This document shows, piece after piece, positions 42,173 through 55,032 of a stretch of DNA of 64,000 nucleotides. The position numbers and the translations under genes were made by a program. The DNA is from Xanthostigma xanthostigma (lineage: Eukaryota > Arthropoda > Insecta > Raphidioptera > Raphidiidae), in contig OY754465.1 in assembly GCA_963575645.1 (NCBI GenBank), positions 37,707,501-37,771,500 on the forward strand. The letters run 5' to 3'. Within the stretch, counting starts at the first letter, position 1. The number at the start of each line of letters is the position of its first letter. The notes beneath the pieces were generated by a model. That model saw nothing but the letters and a program-made list of their open reading frames with translations, did no database searches and was not told where the DNA came from.

Positions 42173-43840
42173 TAACTAGATATATACATATATACACACA
42201 CCTAGATATGTGTAAAAAACATAACCCTCTCTTTGCTGTCGCGCAGCCGAGTAAAAAAATCGTATGCAAGGGGAAACCTATAAATAGTTCTCTAATATTA
42301 CAAGTGAATTGGTTTTTGAATTTGGGATTTTAATATAAATTATTTTCACTGTTATCTAGTTGTTATGTAATACAATTTCGTTCTATACTTTTATACGACT
42401 CTATATTTCATTGTATGGTCAATTATTTTAGAAATATAATACTTAATTTGGAAAAAAAGATAATATATTATCACCAAATTACAGTTTGTAGTATAGTAGG
42501 TGTAGGGGAGTCGATCCAATTTTCACTCGTCACTCGGGCAAAGCCCGAGTGTATACATTTATCGTAGATCTAAATCTTCCCCAAAAATAATGTTATCGAA
42601 TGCATAAACCGCATTTAAATTCGTTCAGTAGTTCACGTGTTATTTAAGCGAATACCAAAAAAACGCATATGATGAACTTTGCTTTTTATGTAGTGATGGA
42701 TGCTAATAAGACGAGTACAGTGTTAATAGCAGCATTGGCTGATGAAGTAGAGCAAAAAAGTAAACAACAAAATGTGTGATTGTTGAATTTGCAAACTGGC
42801 CTTTAGTCCATATAATATACATATAAAATTTACAAGGTCGTGGGATAGCATATATGTCGACCGAAGAAAAGTTAACAGAAGAAGTGAGACCGGAACAGCA
42901 AAAAAAAAAGGTAGAATGTAGAAGACATGTGTTCGCCGTAATTGAGATGACATTAAAGCTGCAGAACGATTTCAAGCTAAAATTTACAATTTGAAACTTT
43001 CAAGACGTCTTTCTTTTATTGTCTAAATAACTGTAGAAAGTTTTTTTATCATTTTTTAAATCTTGACATTAAAAAAACTATGCATGCACAAATTGCGTAG
43101 GTTTATATTAATTCTAGAATCGCTAAACCGACCGTCATCAAAATTAATAGGCTTGGAATCGTTACTAAAGCAAACATTGTGCAAAAAGGTATAAATCGAC
43201 GCATTTATTCTGCGAGCGAGAAAAATTCCACAGGAACCCAGCCGTCATGCGGATAATCGCATTTATTAACTTTTAAAGGGTAGAGAAATCAGGATCTGAA
43301 TTTATCCTGGACACGATTTTCGACCCGCCGTATTTTCATTTCCTTGAAACACGGAAGTAAATTGCTCTTTTTTTTAATTTTTAATAATAACTAGACTAAA
43401 CCTGCAAAGAAACTGTTCTGAACACTTCTTTTTACCATGCTTGGCTGCTTGCTTCCGGCTTCGCCAAGCGAATAGATAAAATCCTACATGTTAGGTTGCT
43501 CGGTTCGGACTTCACCGACCAGTACCGATGAAACCCAATACAAACACATGGTTGAAAAGGGGTGTTCAGAATTTTTCTTTATAACAATGTAAATAATAAT
43601 ATCTAGTCATTTGTTTACCACAACAATTTTATTATTTCTACATTTTTAGAGAAATATTCAGTCGTCATAACTATTTTTGCTGAAACGGGAGCATTTAAAA
43701 AATAACAATTTTGTAAAAAAGTCAAGAATCCAGCTTCACAAAAAGGAAATTTACAAACAGCTAAAAAGAAGAAAATAAATGAGAAAACCTCGAGACGATG
43801 CAGGACCCATTCAAAAATAAAAGCAAGAGACAAAATATAG
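42173..43840. other. Intergenic, one short hairpin
   Basis: A 9-bp perfect stem cactcgggc aaa gcccgagtg lies at 42531-42551. A plus-strand frame of 27 codons at about 42699 (MDANKTSTVLIAALADEVEQ) vaguely resembles a Harbinger transposase start, but no element ends were found. A ggtataaatcgac box occurs near 43189. Confidence 0.4.
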
Positions 43841-44278
43841 AGTGACCGGTAATTGCTCGTATTCCTCACGGGGGAAGAAACTATGATTAATTTGGAATGA
43901 TTAACCTCTATCACTTGGGGGTCGGAAATGCGTCTTTTTTATGATAATGACACTTCTGTGCATAAATTTTATTTTATTTTTTTTTTTAATTTAATATAAC
44001 TTTTAAAACAATATAAAATCTAACAGTTAATTTCGTGGTTTTTACCTTTAGGAAGACTGGCCAATTAGTAAGCTATCAGATCATGGAAAAATCCAGGCCA
44101 GAAAGTGAGAGTATTGTTTTTTAATGTTTTACTCCCAAAATTCGGATTTTTGTAAAAAGAAAACCGAAGTAGATTTTCTCGAAAGTGGCGCATTTCTGAC
44201 CTCCGAGTGATAGAGATTAAATCATTTCAAATTAGTCATAGTTTCTTCTCTCAAAAGGAATACGATCAATTACCGTTC
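43841..44278. mobile_element. TIR element, about 440 bp
   Basis: Left arm (gtaattgctcgtattcctca ... gaagaaactatgattaattt ... aacctctatcact) is mirrored at 44185-44278 with about 85 percent identity by eye. The interior is AT-rich and non-coding. Confidence 0.75.
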
Positions 44279-44454
44279 ATCCGTAGGTTATTAGTTACCT
44301 AGTTTAATTTTTGTGCAGTCGGATTTCTTTTTTTTAATAATCTATTTTTATTTTCTTCGTTTTAATTAGTCATTTGTTGGCATTCGTGTTTTTTTTATAG
44401 TTTGGTCAAAATGGTAGCATTATATCTGTTGTTAATTACATTAGGTCTTACATA

Positions 44455-45505
44455 GACAATTTTCAATGTGCTGCTCTTGTATTAATGGACTTCAGTAAGA
44501 CATTTGATACTATTGACCATGAATTATTGTTGACAAAACTACATTACCTGGGCTTTTAAAATCAAACGATTTGCGGGTTTCATTCTTATGCATCAGGCAG
44601 CCTCATTGATGTCGAATTGTACGGAGTATTTAAATTTAAACTTTTTAAAAAACTCACGGGCGGTTCCCCAAGGATCAATACTTGGACCTGTATTTTTATA
44701 TATAGAGAATTGTCTTAATTTCTACAAAGTTCACAGATGATACACAGTAATTTATGCCGATTCAGACAGCTGCTAAATCATTATTTGCAATCTATTAGTA
44801 CATACAGTAGAGACCATGCCTTGCGTTTAAATTCTTCCAAATTATCAGCATGCTATATTGTCAGTTCAAAAGTATTTCACATCTTACGCTATCAATTTAT
44901 ATAAACAGGGAACTGGTTCCTAATGTTTCCTCAGCAAAACATCTAGGCGTGGTATTTGACTGTCATCTGGACTTTGCTGAGCATTTTATAGTTTAAGGAT
45001 AATCCGCCGATTTGGAAATTTTATGACTACTGAAATTAAATCTAGATTGTTTAACACGCTTATACTTCCGATGATTGAGTACGGTGAAATAAACTTCAAA
45101 TGGTGCAGAATGCATCTTTAAGATTTATATATAACATATCATTTAGGAATCATAATTTAACACCAGTAATTATTGAGCATAACTTTTTTGACATGTATCA
45201 TAGAGGTTCGTTCCATTTTTTCAACTTTTTAGTGATAATTATAAAAAAAATTCAATGATGTCGCTGCAGGAATCGAACCCGGGACCTTGTCATTACTAGT
45301 CTGACGCCTTATCCACTGAGCCATAGCGCCCCAGTATCTACTTAGAAAACTGTCTGCCATTCAAAATCCTTATAGTTCCCGTAATGATTTATTTGCATTA
45401 CCTTTATGTTACTCCTCTCAATTTCAAAAATCATTTTCATATGTAGCCTCAATACTTTTGAATGGCATGTCCCAATCACCAGACTTGGCAGATATAAAAA
45501 AATAA
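44455..45505 (+). pseudogene. Non-LTR retrotransposon reverse transcriptase, decayed
   Basis: Frame-broken coding from palm to C-terminus is readable in order: AALVLMDFSKTFDTIDHELL (motif A, D-F-S-K-A-F-D), then RAVPQGSILGPVFLY (motif B, P-Q-G-S-x-L-G-P), then KHLGVVFDCHLDFAEHF (thumb), NTLILPMIEYG, and finally NDLFALPLCYSSQFQKSF ending at a stop at 45503. The YADD catalytic motif expected between motif B and the thumb is only hinted at (DDTQ near 44740). Several frameshifts and a tRNA-like insert near the end show it is dead. Jockey/CR1-type by general resemblance. Confidence 0.85.
45259..45332 (-). pseudogene. Degenerate tRNA-Thr-like unit (AGT loop) inside the RT fragment
   Basis: On the minus strand the A box TGGCTCAGTGG and B box GGTTCGATTCC are both ideal. 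The anticodon loop CTAGTAA gives AGT (Thr) and the variable loop has five bases. The anticodon stem is mismatched and the acceptor pairs only with a one-base shift. RT coding resumes on its other side (LLRKLSAIQNPYSSR). Either a tRNA pseudogene or the head of a tRNA-derived SINE. A functional gene cannot be fully excluded, as internal promoters are intact. Confidence 0.6.
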
Positions 45506-47508
45506 AATTTTGTATCTGGAACCGCCGAAAATAAAAATATTGATAGAACAATTTGTTTACAAATGGCTATTTAATACCAACAATTTTCGAGCCTGTCAGT
45601 GTGACCAAAAAAATTTAAAAACAATTTGATAAACAGAAACATAGTGTTAACTCAACTGCAGACAAAAAGCGTTATTAAAAAAAAAAAATGTTGACTAGGG
45701 GTCGCTGGTGAACTCGAAAAAAAATCGGTGTTGTTATAAGAGTACCAATTATTCTTTGGTCGAGAATGGTATAATTTCCCCGCGTTTGGAATATTATATA
45801 GTGCAAAATAATTCACCTATGTCACCTATGTATCTCAGTGTTCAGCTGCTAACGTTATTGAAATGCCGTGAAGAATTTATACTTGACAGATAAAGTGCAG
45901 AAACTCCCTGAAGGTAAGCTCTGAATGATGAAATGTGGTACAACAACGCCATGCCTCGGGTATAAAAACAGCTGAAAGATGTGGACAGCCAACGTAATTG
46001 ATGTTTGAAAAATATGTCAACTAATATGGTATGAGATATTTTTTATCACCGTATATGATATATTATGTCATTTACGGTTTTTAAAAATAAAAAATAAAAT
46101 TAAAAATTTTGAAAAACTCACGACGGATGTAAACGTAGTAATTGATAAAGGATTAAATAAAATTTTAAAACCCCCCGACTGAAGGGAGGTAGGTAACCAA
46201 AGAAAATCCGTCGGAGGCTGCCATTCAGTGCCCTGAAATGAACATTTTAGAGTGTGTCACTGATTGAAATCACGTTGGGTACGTAAATAATTTTAATCTT
46301 CAAATGATATTTTCCTTTTCGTTTTTATTTTGTTTCAAATTTTTAGAGATTTCTTGCAAAATATTATTGCAGTTACACTTCTTCAGGCATTTTGGGAGTA
46401 AAATTTTTATTGTAACATATACACTCTACCATATTAACTCATAAATACACTGTCTTTGTATTTCACAACAAAATAATTAACTGGTTCTATAACTGAAAGT
46501 TTATTACCATTATTAAAAAAAACGTCGCGAATTTCATTTTCAACATTTTTTTATTTATTTTACCCGTTTTCTTTTTTAATAAAGAATTACAGTGTTAGCT
46601 TATAAATGTTTTCTGTATACGTGTAAAATTTTTTACCGCCAGATGCCATATTATGCTCATTTGACAGATTCCAATTCGGGAACATCAAACTAAGTCAGTT
46701 GGTAAAACTTTTTATTGCAATGAACACTTTTGTTAGCTGTACTATAATAATATTATTTATTGTAAGTTTTGATCTGACCATTGCCCAACAGTATCACATA
46801 TCTACTTATAAAATTTGAATATCGGTTGATACGGTACCAAATTTAATTAAAATCGTACGATATCTAGTATTAGAAATTAACTGAAAAATAAAATTTTATT
46901 CTATTTTACGAACAAATTCAAATTTTACACAATAAAATCTTAGAACCACGCTATGGGTTTTTTAACTGGAATATTTTATAGTGGTGAACTATATTCAACT
47001 TGGTCACATGATCTGGATCTCGTCTGTTGTTTTTTTTTTCAAAATGCCCGCCAAGATTTATTTGAGTTCTTGGAGATATGTAGTTTATAAAAAAGGCTTT
47101 TTTTCTTGTAAAAACATTTTGAGCAAGTTATATTATAAGTATTATTAATATATATCATCAACTACTTTGGCAAATTGGCAACACCTATTTTGAATATAGT
47201 TTATACACAAACGAAAATAATAATATATTATGTGCATAAAATGATGTGCTTAAGTTATACTGAATAATAGAATAATATAACTGTATAACGTTTTAATTCA
47301 TATTTCAAATATTTCTTGCATGCAATATGAATTATATTCTGTAGACTGTAGTATACCGTGTGTTGTATATTCGTTATATTATGAATCAATGCAAAATTTT
47401 CAAAACCAGCGATATTCAACATTTGAAGATCAAATATCTATTTTAGTTAAAGAAGATTAAAAATAAAATCTTTGTGTAAAATTAAATACCTATGAACATT
47501 TGCAAGTT
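45506..47508. other. Intergenic, nothing firm
   Basis: A TATAAAAA box at 45961 lies in promoter-like context, but no exon with coding character follows it. Otherwise AT-rich without recognised repeats. Confidence 0.35.
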
Positions 47509-47808
47509 CTACTTGCGTACCAATGGTACAAGTAACAAACTAATCAAGGCTATTATATACAGAGATGATTTCGCTCCGTTGGATAGTAGTGAAGGAATGA
47601 CGTCATCCAGTGAACTGTCAATAACTGATATTGCGTGGTTGATAAACATATGAAATGTCTCCCAGCTGACGTTATTCATTAACGAAGTGACCTGTGTATC
47701 AAACAACCTTGCAGACCAATATATTGCTGAACATTCATCGCGCGCGTTATACTCGCACTTGACAGTTTTTTTCTTCATTTTATTTTCGTAAAATCCGACA
47801 TAGACCAC
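47509..47808 (-). CDS. Possible terminal exon of a GPI-anchored protein
   Basis: The frame reads KKTVKCEYNARDECSAIYWS, continues with hydrophilic helical sequence, and ends SNGAKSSLYIIALISLLLVP followed by LVRK and a stop. A small-residue site (S-N-G), a short spacer and a C-terminal hydrophobic run is the classic GPI-attachment signal. There is no signal peptide and the frame opens after a stop with no ATG until codon 11 (47778). So it would have to be a last exon with an acceptor near 47815-47830, where only a weak site (aatacaag) is seen. No family recognised. Confidence 0.3.
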   Translation of the reverse strand: MVYVGFYENKMKKKTVKCEYNARDECSAIYWSARLFDTQVTSLMNNVSWETFHMFINHAISVIDSSLDDVIPSLLSNGAKSSLYIIALISLLLVPLVRK

Positions 47809-48714
47809 TTTTCCTTGTATTAAAACGTGTTAATTCAGCGGTTAGCCATTGTCATTAACTAACCATTCATTGCAAAACCAGTTCACGTGTTGAATGGCAT
47901 CACTTCTCGGCGGTGGTGTTCCATTAATGACATGTCAAATGCAGGCAGATGACCCCCCGATGCCTATTGAATCCTGAAAGTTAATGTGTACCGCATTGCG
48001 CGTGTAATCTGAACATAACTAATTTATTAACTCGTAAAGTTAAAACTGTTAGATGTGTATTGTGTCTCCTGGTTTTGGTATTCATAATCCCGGTTTTATT
48101 ATGACGTCACAGAAACTCAAATTATACGGTCGCTATATTGCAATAGCGCTATCTTAGAAAACCAAGGGTTTCATCTCGACTCGAGCATGCGGAGATGCAA
48201 TATTTGTGTTTAGAACCTGTTTTCCTCAAAAATTTGTAAACGATCATGCCAAGTAACCCGTTATTTCTGTAAATTCTGTTATCAAAAAATCAGCCAAATT
48301 AAGTTTTATTTTTTTAATTCCGATAAGACAATTAGAAATTCAATATTAATTGATTATTTTTAATAGAAGGCGGATTAAACATGGTTCATTAAGGTCGAAA
48401 CGGGACGAGAAAAAGGTATGTATGGAAAGAGTCGATCTCTCCCATTCGTAGGGATAAATGATAGGAGTATAATTTTTACATTAATGAAAATATAAACAGA
48501 AGCAATAAGTAAAGCTTTTGTATTCACTTGACTTAAATTTTTCTTTTACCATTCCAACTTATAAATGTTAAAAAACACTTTTCAAAATTTTACAATATCT
48601 TTTCGTATTGAGGTCCCCTGAATCCAAAAAAAATATATTGTATATCTCTTTGAAATTATTTTCGTTAAGTTGAACATCTTGTTAAGTTGACGTTCGTAAT
48701 TTATTGTTGTACAC
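47809..48714. other. Intergenic with an inverted R1-end fragment
   Basis: About 48545-48640 is the inverse of 1000-1110 (gaggtcccctgaatcc, ttttacaatatcttttcgta). Otherwise nothing was recognised. Confidence 0.45.
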
Positions 48715-49085
48715 AACCCCCCGCACTCATCTCAAATCCTTTCCACTTGCCTAAAAAAACGTTTACAGCTCTCCCGATGCTATTTTTTAAGCTATAGGTC
48801 TCGAGTAACCGCCAAATGAAGGACTATAAGAATCACACTACAGATCATACAGTCAAATTTTTCGAAAACAAGTTTTGGCTACATGTAAATAATTACGTAA
48901 TTTATAATTTTTTGAAAAGTTGTACGTCTTTCTAGGAGATTTATTTTATTTTTTTGCCTCCGGGATCTGTAGGGTGATCGCTGATCTTTTATTTAGCGTT
49001 TACCGAAGCCCTTTAAGCTTTTAAAAATTGCGTCGGGAAAGCTGTAACCAGCTTTTAAGCAAGGGGAAAGTTTTGAAATGCACTG
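48715..49085. mobile_element. Old copy of foldback family F5
   Basis: Inverted arms (ctcatctcaaatcctttccac / aaggggaaagttttgaaatg, and cgccaaatgaaggacta / tttatttagcgtttaccgaa) correspond segment by segment to the younger copy at 54614-55032 but are much more diverged. Confidence 0.7.
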
Positions 49086-50030
49086 AACAAAACTCTGAAA
49101 TATATAAATCGTTAATTTATCAATTTGACCTCAGTAAGCACAACGATTTTCGTTTGTAAAAGATAAATAGACGTTCAATGTATTTCACTCTATAATGTTC
49201 AATGTTCATACATGCAAAGTTAACAAAAAATAGTATATTTTCGTATTTCATAAGGTTTATTTTTCTGGAAAAGTTAATATGAAGGAAAAAGCGGGTTGTC
49301 ATCATTTGTCATATTTGTCAACAATAATTCTACTTCATTAATATCTTGACTGGAAATGGTCTATTTCAACTTTATCTTACTGACTGTGATGAATTATTCA
49401 AGCTTTTGAGATGAAAGAAAAAATAAACACATAGCTTATCTGACTTTAAAGTACCGCATTTGTTACAAAAAACTTAAGTTGCTGACGTATCGCTTAATAT
49501 AAATTCAAATGTAAGACTGCCATTTCTTCAAAATTTTTTCTTTTCATTATAGAAGCGAGAGAAATAATTTTCTTCGAAAAAACTAGACAGAATATGTCAC
49601 AAGACAGTTTTCTTAGAACATTCTTTAAGAACGCAGGCATAACTGACATTTGTTTTATAAAGCTACCTACAAATAGATTGCAGTACGCTCTGATATTTTT
49701 TTAAAAACATTTTCTTGTTGAATAGAGTTTGTTGAGAAATACACATTCTATCAAAAATAAAGTATATAGTATATACCTATGTGTGTAAACAAAGATATCT
49801 CTAGACCGATTCAACCAATTGACATCAGGTTTGTGGCATTTGAAAAGGTTTATTAGATTTTGGAGTCAATCGGTCAAGTTGTTTCAAAGTTATTCGAAAA
49901 ATAAAAAGTAGTGTATTTATCAAAGTTCTGACCCAACTTCGCGCTGATGAAGCTGAAACTGCTACTAAACTGCTTTCCACAAGGTTGAGGGTAGATTAGA
50001 GCTCTTCTAAATACACTACTATAAAAATTA
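49086..50030. other. Intergenic, diverged repeats only
   Basis: gattttggagtcaatcggtc near 49856 matches, inverted, a segment near 8050. No gene recognised. Confidence 0.35.
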
Positions 50031-50234
50031 ATAAAATATTTTTAACAAAAAAATTGAACCGAATTCACACTAAAAAGTAAAAAATAATTGCGTATTGAAA
50101 TGTTTTGGAGTCAGTGTAGTTCTCGAAATAGATTTCATTTTGGCTGACACCGTCTCCAAAACATTTCAATACGCAATTATTTTTTACTTTTTAGTGTAAA
50201 GTCGGTTCAATTTTTTTGTTAAAAATATTTTATT
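50031..50234. mobile_element. Foldback MITE, about 204 bp
   Basis: ataaaatatttttaacaaaa at the left is mirrored at the right end. The arms continue with ttgaaccga, a one-sided 5-base indel, aaaaagtaaaaaataattgc and aaatgttttggagtcagtgt. The loop is about 30 bases. The outer ends resemble those of 1631-2103 and the hairpin at 31629. Confidence 0.88.
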
Positions 50235-50235
50235 T

Positions 50236-50515
50236 TTCTCTTTTTAGTGTTAATCTAACACTAAAAATCGGTGAACATACATAAAAAACATTATGCGTGC
50301 CTTTGAAATTTGAGAGTTTCCCTCGATTTCTCCGGATTCTACCATCAGATCCTGACTTGGTTCCGATGGGACCACCTTGGAAGTGCACTCTTTCGAATAA
50401 AAAAAAAATTTGAAAATCGGTCCATAATTAACGGAGAAATCGGTGAACATACATAAAAAAAACAAAATTTATACAGACGAACATAGAACCTCCTCCTTTT
50501 TTGAGGTCGGTTAAA
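50236..50515 (+). repeat. Dispersed repeat with gaacctcctcctttttt tail
   Basis: Contains gaaaatcggtccataattaa and an internal duplicate of ggtgaacatacataaaaaa (50270 and 50440). It ends gaacctcctccttttttgag followed by gtcggttaaaa. I remember such tails as very common in moths and butterflies. Confidence 0.6.
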
Positions 50516-51221
50516 AATACCATTTTTTCACGTTTCTGTCGTATAATTTCTAATCTACTTGTTGTTTAGCCTTCATTAATAATAACCTTCTTTATATAAT
50601 AGTATGAATTTATTGTAACGTATTTAACACATAGCGGGAAGTTTTATTGGCTCACAGAGGTCAACCGATTTCCACATTTTTAAAGTTATTTTACGAATCG
50701 CGAATCGTCTATATATAAGTATTAAAATAAAGGTGAGTTGAGTTGTGGTAATTATAAGTAAATGAATTTTCATTAATTAATTATCTCTTGATCAGTATAG
50801 CATTACGCATTCATATTACGTTAATTACTACAAAACGCAAACCGACAGTGAAAATGCGGGGGTGGGTTAGCAACTTACACCTCTCTGCGACTACGGCACC
50901 TACGATAACGTTACTACGCGTAGGCGCAGAGGAAATAATTGCGAGTGTGTACTACGAGCTACACATTCGAACGTTGACATTTTCATGGCGTGCGCAGAGC
51001 TTACTATAAATCACAACACGAAGTATAATAAGGTACGAAAATATTCGACAGTGACTAATACACTTATACTTTGCAATATGATATAAGCGGCACAGTTTTT
51101 ATGAGTGGAATGGGTACCTACGCGTTAAATTGCTTCGCCGCTCCATTAAGCGAACCGTACTGTATTGATGACTCACTAACAGCTATTTCCGAACGGCACT
51201 TTACAGGTGATTTTCAAGTTG
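50516..51221. other. Intergenic, nothing recognised
   Basis: No gene or shared repeat was identified. The open frame at 50788-51009 has no recognised motif. Confidence 0.35.
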
Positions 51222-51672
51222 ATTCTTTTTTTTAGCAGCGTGTAGAAATCAAATAGACGAACAAATATTTCAAATAACTTTTTTATCAAAACTCAAAAAT
51301 GACAGAGGAACGGGCTTTCAAAGTTGTATTATTTTATCAAATTTTGAGGTTGATCCTGGCGTTATGTTATGTCATTATAGAAATATGTTATGTAATTATC
51401 AAGTATTCACAGAAATTGTTCAAAGTTGTCCCCGTTTTGTTGGCCATGCTTTCTGTACATGCTCGTAGTAGCGATATGAGCCTTCCGTGAAATATTTAGG
51501 ATGCATATCCGATTCGTGCTATCATTTCTTCGCGTGTGTTAACCGGGCTTTTGAGATTAAAAAAAATTAATTAAATTTTGAACGACTGTTTCACTCCTAT
51601 TTTTGAGTTTTGATAAAAGTTACTTGAAATATTTGTTCGTGTATTTGATTTCTACACGCTGTTAAAAATCAC
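51222..51672. mobile_element. TIR element, about 450 bp
   Basis: Left arm agcgtgtagaaatcaaatag, acgaacaaatatttcaaata and aaaactcaaaaat is mirrored at 51598-51672. A 63-codon frame (51299-51490) fills part of the interior and has hydrophobic segments but no known motif. Confidence 0.78.
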
Positions 51673-52019
51673 TGTGTAGTTATGTTAGTTATTTATATAA
51701 TTATTTATACTTTCTATTTATCTACGGGTAAATAGATTATGAGATTTATAGACGCTCAACAACTAAGATTAATAACATCTAATATGCCTGGAGCTACACA
51801 GAGACCGTGACTGGATTATCGAAGGAATTCGATTTGTGTTTTAAATATATAGATATGTTTTATATATTATTTTCAAGAATTAAAATTTTATTTCTAAATA
51901 AACGGTAAATTTTATCAAAGAATGTTTGAAACAAAAAATGTAGACAATATTATGGTAAACATTTATTGCTCTAAAAATGTTTTGGTAACATCGGTAGTTT
52001 CCGAGATGGTTTCAAGATA

Positions 52020-52208
52020 GTGGTGCGAACGCCAACGCCTCAAGGTCGAAAACTCAAGAAACTAGCCCACGTTCTAACTTTCGCAGACCTTTTGTCTGAA
52101 CTAGTAATATCATACCACTGGATGGGTCTGAGAAATAGTTCAAGAGCCTATATTGATTACGAACAAATAATTAGTTCTATTTTCTGCATGAAGGAAGACG
52201 ATAAATGA
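52020..52208 (+). other. Possible coding remnant or exon, 62 codons
   Basis: The frame VVRTPTPQGRKLKKLAHVLT continues with SYHWMGLRNSSRAYIDYEQI and ends MKEDDK with a stop. Composition is unlike the usual AT-driven noise frames. A weak acceptor (gtttcaag) precedes it. There is no ATG start, no neighbouring exon and no family recognised. It may be a transposon-derived remnant. Confidence 0.22.
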
Positions 52209-52732
52209 CGTTTTAAAATTATTATCAAAAATGAACCATAATCCATTTTACCCTGTGACTCTAAAATTATGTTCTGAAACAAATGAAACGAGACACGCCT
52301 ACTCGGATGTATTCGTTCATTTATTTTTAGATCATTATCTGTCGTTCTGACAGTTCACTAGGTGCGAATTTGTGAATGAGAGTTATTCAGGCTGTGTTAC
52401 TGGTTGTGAAAGAAAGATCGATCACCCTTCCATTTTTATTTTATTTTTTTTTTTGAAAAACAACAAATGTGCGTCTACAATTTAAAGTTCAAACAAAATA
52501 TGAATACTCTTTATAGCTGAATCCTTTCAAATTTTCTCGTATAGTCATGCTTTAAGCAATATGAGTACATTTTTAGTAAAAAACTGTCTGTTAATGACAT
52601 ATATTACAATTGTCATTCTTTGCAGTTTTGATGCAATATAGGTAGCGTTCTTTGTCTAGAAATACTAAAAGAAGAAAGAGATTATTAAAAAAACTTTTTA
52701 ATGACAAGCGTTTATTGAAATGCACTAAAAAA

Positions 52733-52927
52733 TTGGATGTCTGTAAAGTCGGTTTACGGACGATAGTTTTACGTGATAACGTATTCCGCTCGAATACCAT
52801 ATTTAATAATCACGCACAGGGTCAGGCGGAACGTTAGGTACGTTACACTTTCTCGTGCATGCAGCCGGTGTTTCATCTTTTTATATTGACGTGATTCATC
52901 AATTTATAAGACGTTATCACGTCAAAA
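52733..52927 (+). repeat. Dispersed repeat R2, copy 2
   Basis: Matches 18906-19088 from ttggatgtctgtaaagtcgg to gacgttatcacgtcaaaaa, with a 14-base deletion and two small insertions. Here no satellite follows, so this copy shows the pre-satellite state. Confidence 0.85.
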
Positions 52928-54609
52928 AGAAAGAAATGTTTTAATAAGGCTCAAAATTTAAAACCGTGGGTTTGTAAACCCTTTGAGAGTTTGTTAATTA
53001 CAACGCACGCTTTTATAATATAAAAATATGTTTTTCTTTATATACTTCTATAAAAGTTAGTCTTTTAAAAGTTTTTTTAATGTTTTATTTTGATCTTTTG
53101 GTTTAATCAAACGACAGCTCAACAAAATTGAAAGATTTTACACTGCCCAGGAATACACCGAAACTATCTCCAAATCTTCCAAAAATGAGCAGACATTCTT
53201 AGTAGTTCGAGTTTCCAAGGATAATTACAAAATTTGTTGGTCACTTTTCTGCAAACAAAAAACTGCGTTAGTAATAAGTCTTACGGGAAAAATGTGCCAC
53301 ATACTATAAAGAAATCCTGCTCTATTTCATTCTTCCACCATTTGACTATTTCTTCTTGTAGTTAATTTATAAACTGTCCTGTATCTGACACTTACGACTG
53401 AGAAATACTGAGAAGGAGATTACTTTTTGTACAAAAAACACATTGAAATTTATTCCCGATGATTAGTTGGAATTTTGGAGAGATATTATTATTACATGGC
53501 CACCTGCTGATAAAGAATCGAATAAGCTATCTTGTATTGTGTTAATATTGTCAAAAATTGTAATTTGAATAAAAAAAAATTAATATCATTATTTTATTTT
53601 TCATTCACTACAGAAATGTGATATGTCCATCTGTCAAGTTTGGAAGTCATTCAAAGAAAGTGACTAAAAATAAAAAAAAAATTCTTGACTTATTAAACAT
53701 ATCATAAAGAACACCCTGAAAAAATGGATTTGATATAGGTATCTTTTCTTTAAAAAAACATGGAGTTTTTTGCGTTTCCTGAACATTTTTAAAAATCGGG
53801 CATGTTCCCTTTCTGCATAAGCAATTCAATTAAAATGGAAATTGTTGATCATACTGTATATGTGTTTGTATATTATGTATATTGTGTGGCAACAGACGTT
53901 TTCAGGTTACCATTTAGAGTTTTGTTTTTTATATGTCTGTGACAAGTAAACAAAAGAAGAGTCTCGTTGTTTTGGCAAATAAAAGGATTTTATGGAGTAA
54001 CGAGCGAACTGTGAAACAGCTTTAAAACTAACCTTGAACCTGCCACCAGTGTTGCCACACTGGAAATACATTTCCATTTTTTTTTAACTCGCTTGAAGAG
54101 ATGTGGTTTTTTCACACTCGATAGGGAAAAATCTTACCAACCGCGTCCAAGGAAGTTGCAATTCAAAAAAATAAAAATTAATATGTTATGTGTTGGCAGT
54201 CGCTCTGGAACCCAGATTCTTGCGGTGACTGGCAGGTGACTTATCCATTGCTTTATAAATATTTATTTATTTATCAATTAACTGATCTAGGCTCCAATTA
54301 CAGATGGTTATAAAACTGATATAACAATATATGGATAGTAAAATAATAAAAATTTTATAATAAAATATAATAAACAGCGTACAAAGTACATAATCGTTAT
54401 ACTCGCAACTACAAAAAATTATATTTAAATCAGAATACGTTAAAAGTTTCACATCCAAGTATAGTCAGGACAATGATTTGACGTCATTAAATGGTACAGA
54501 TCGCAGAACATAAATATCTTACTGCTCCACGGATGCGCATGACGTCACTTCCGTGAACAAATTTCGGAGACAGGGAATTCTGAGTAATCGCGAGTTAAAA
54601 ATTTTTACT
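52928..54609. other. Intergenic, one possible hAT end
   Basis: cagtgttgccacactgg at 54047 looks like a hAT terminus (compare 7525-7537), but no partner end was found. No exon recognised. Confidence 0.4.
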
Positions 54610-54613
54610 TTAA

Positions 54614-55032
54614 GAGTATTCGTCCCTGCAAATACCCCCTGCACCCTTCATCTAAAATCTTTTCCCCTCGCCTAAAAACGGTTCGCGCTCTCCCAACGCT
54701 ATTTTTAAAGCTAGAGGGTTCTGGTAAACGCCAAATGAAAGACAAAGAATCAGACTACAGATTCTTCAGGCGAATTTTTTGAAAAACAGTTTCGCCTACG
54801 TGTGAAATATTACATAACTTATTATTTTTTTCAAAAGGTTGTAAGTTTTTTCAAGAATTTTTTTTCAAAAATTCGCCTGAAGGATCTGTAGTCTGATTCT
54901 TTGTCTTTCATTTGGCGTTTACCAGAACCCTCTAGCTTTAAAAATAGCGTCGGGAGAGCGCGAACCGTTTTTAGGCGAGGGGAAAAGATTTGAGATGAAG
55001 GATGCAGGGGGTATTTGCAGGGACGAATACTC
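54614..55032. mobile_element. Foldback family F5, young copy with TTAA target
   Basis: Inverted arms GAGTATTCGTCCCTGCAAAT ... gcgaattttttgaaaa are mirrored to 55032 with few changes. TTAA lies exactly at both outer edges (54610-54613 and 55033-55036), the target of the piggyBac superfamily. About 419 bases, loop about 90. No transposase. Confidence 0.85.

Noticed and set aside
42703-42975. Overlapping hydrophobic minus-strand frames
   Set aside because: Phe/Leu-rich products of an A/T-skewed tract with no start context, splice sites or family resemblance.
54047-54063. hAT element beginning at cagtgttgccacactgg
   Set aside because: No partner terminus or 8-bp duplication was found downstream.
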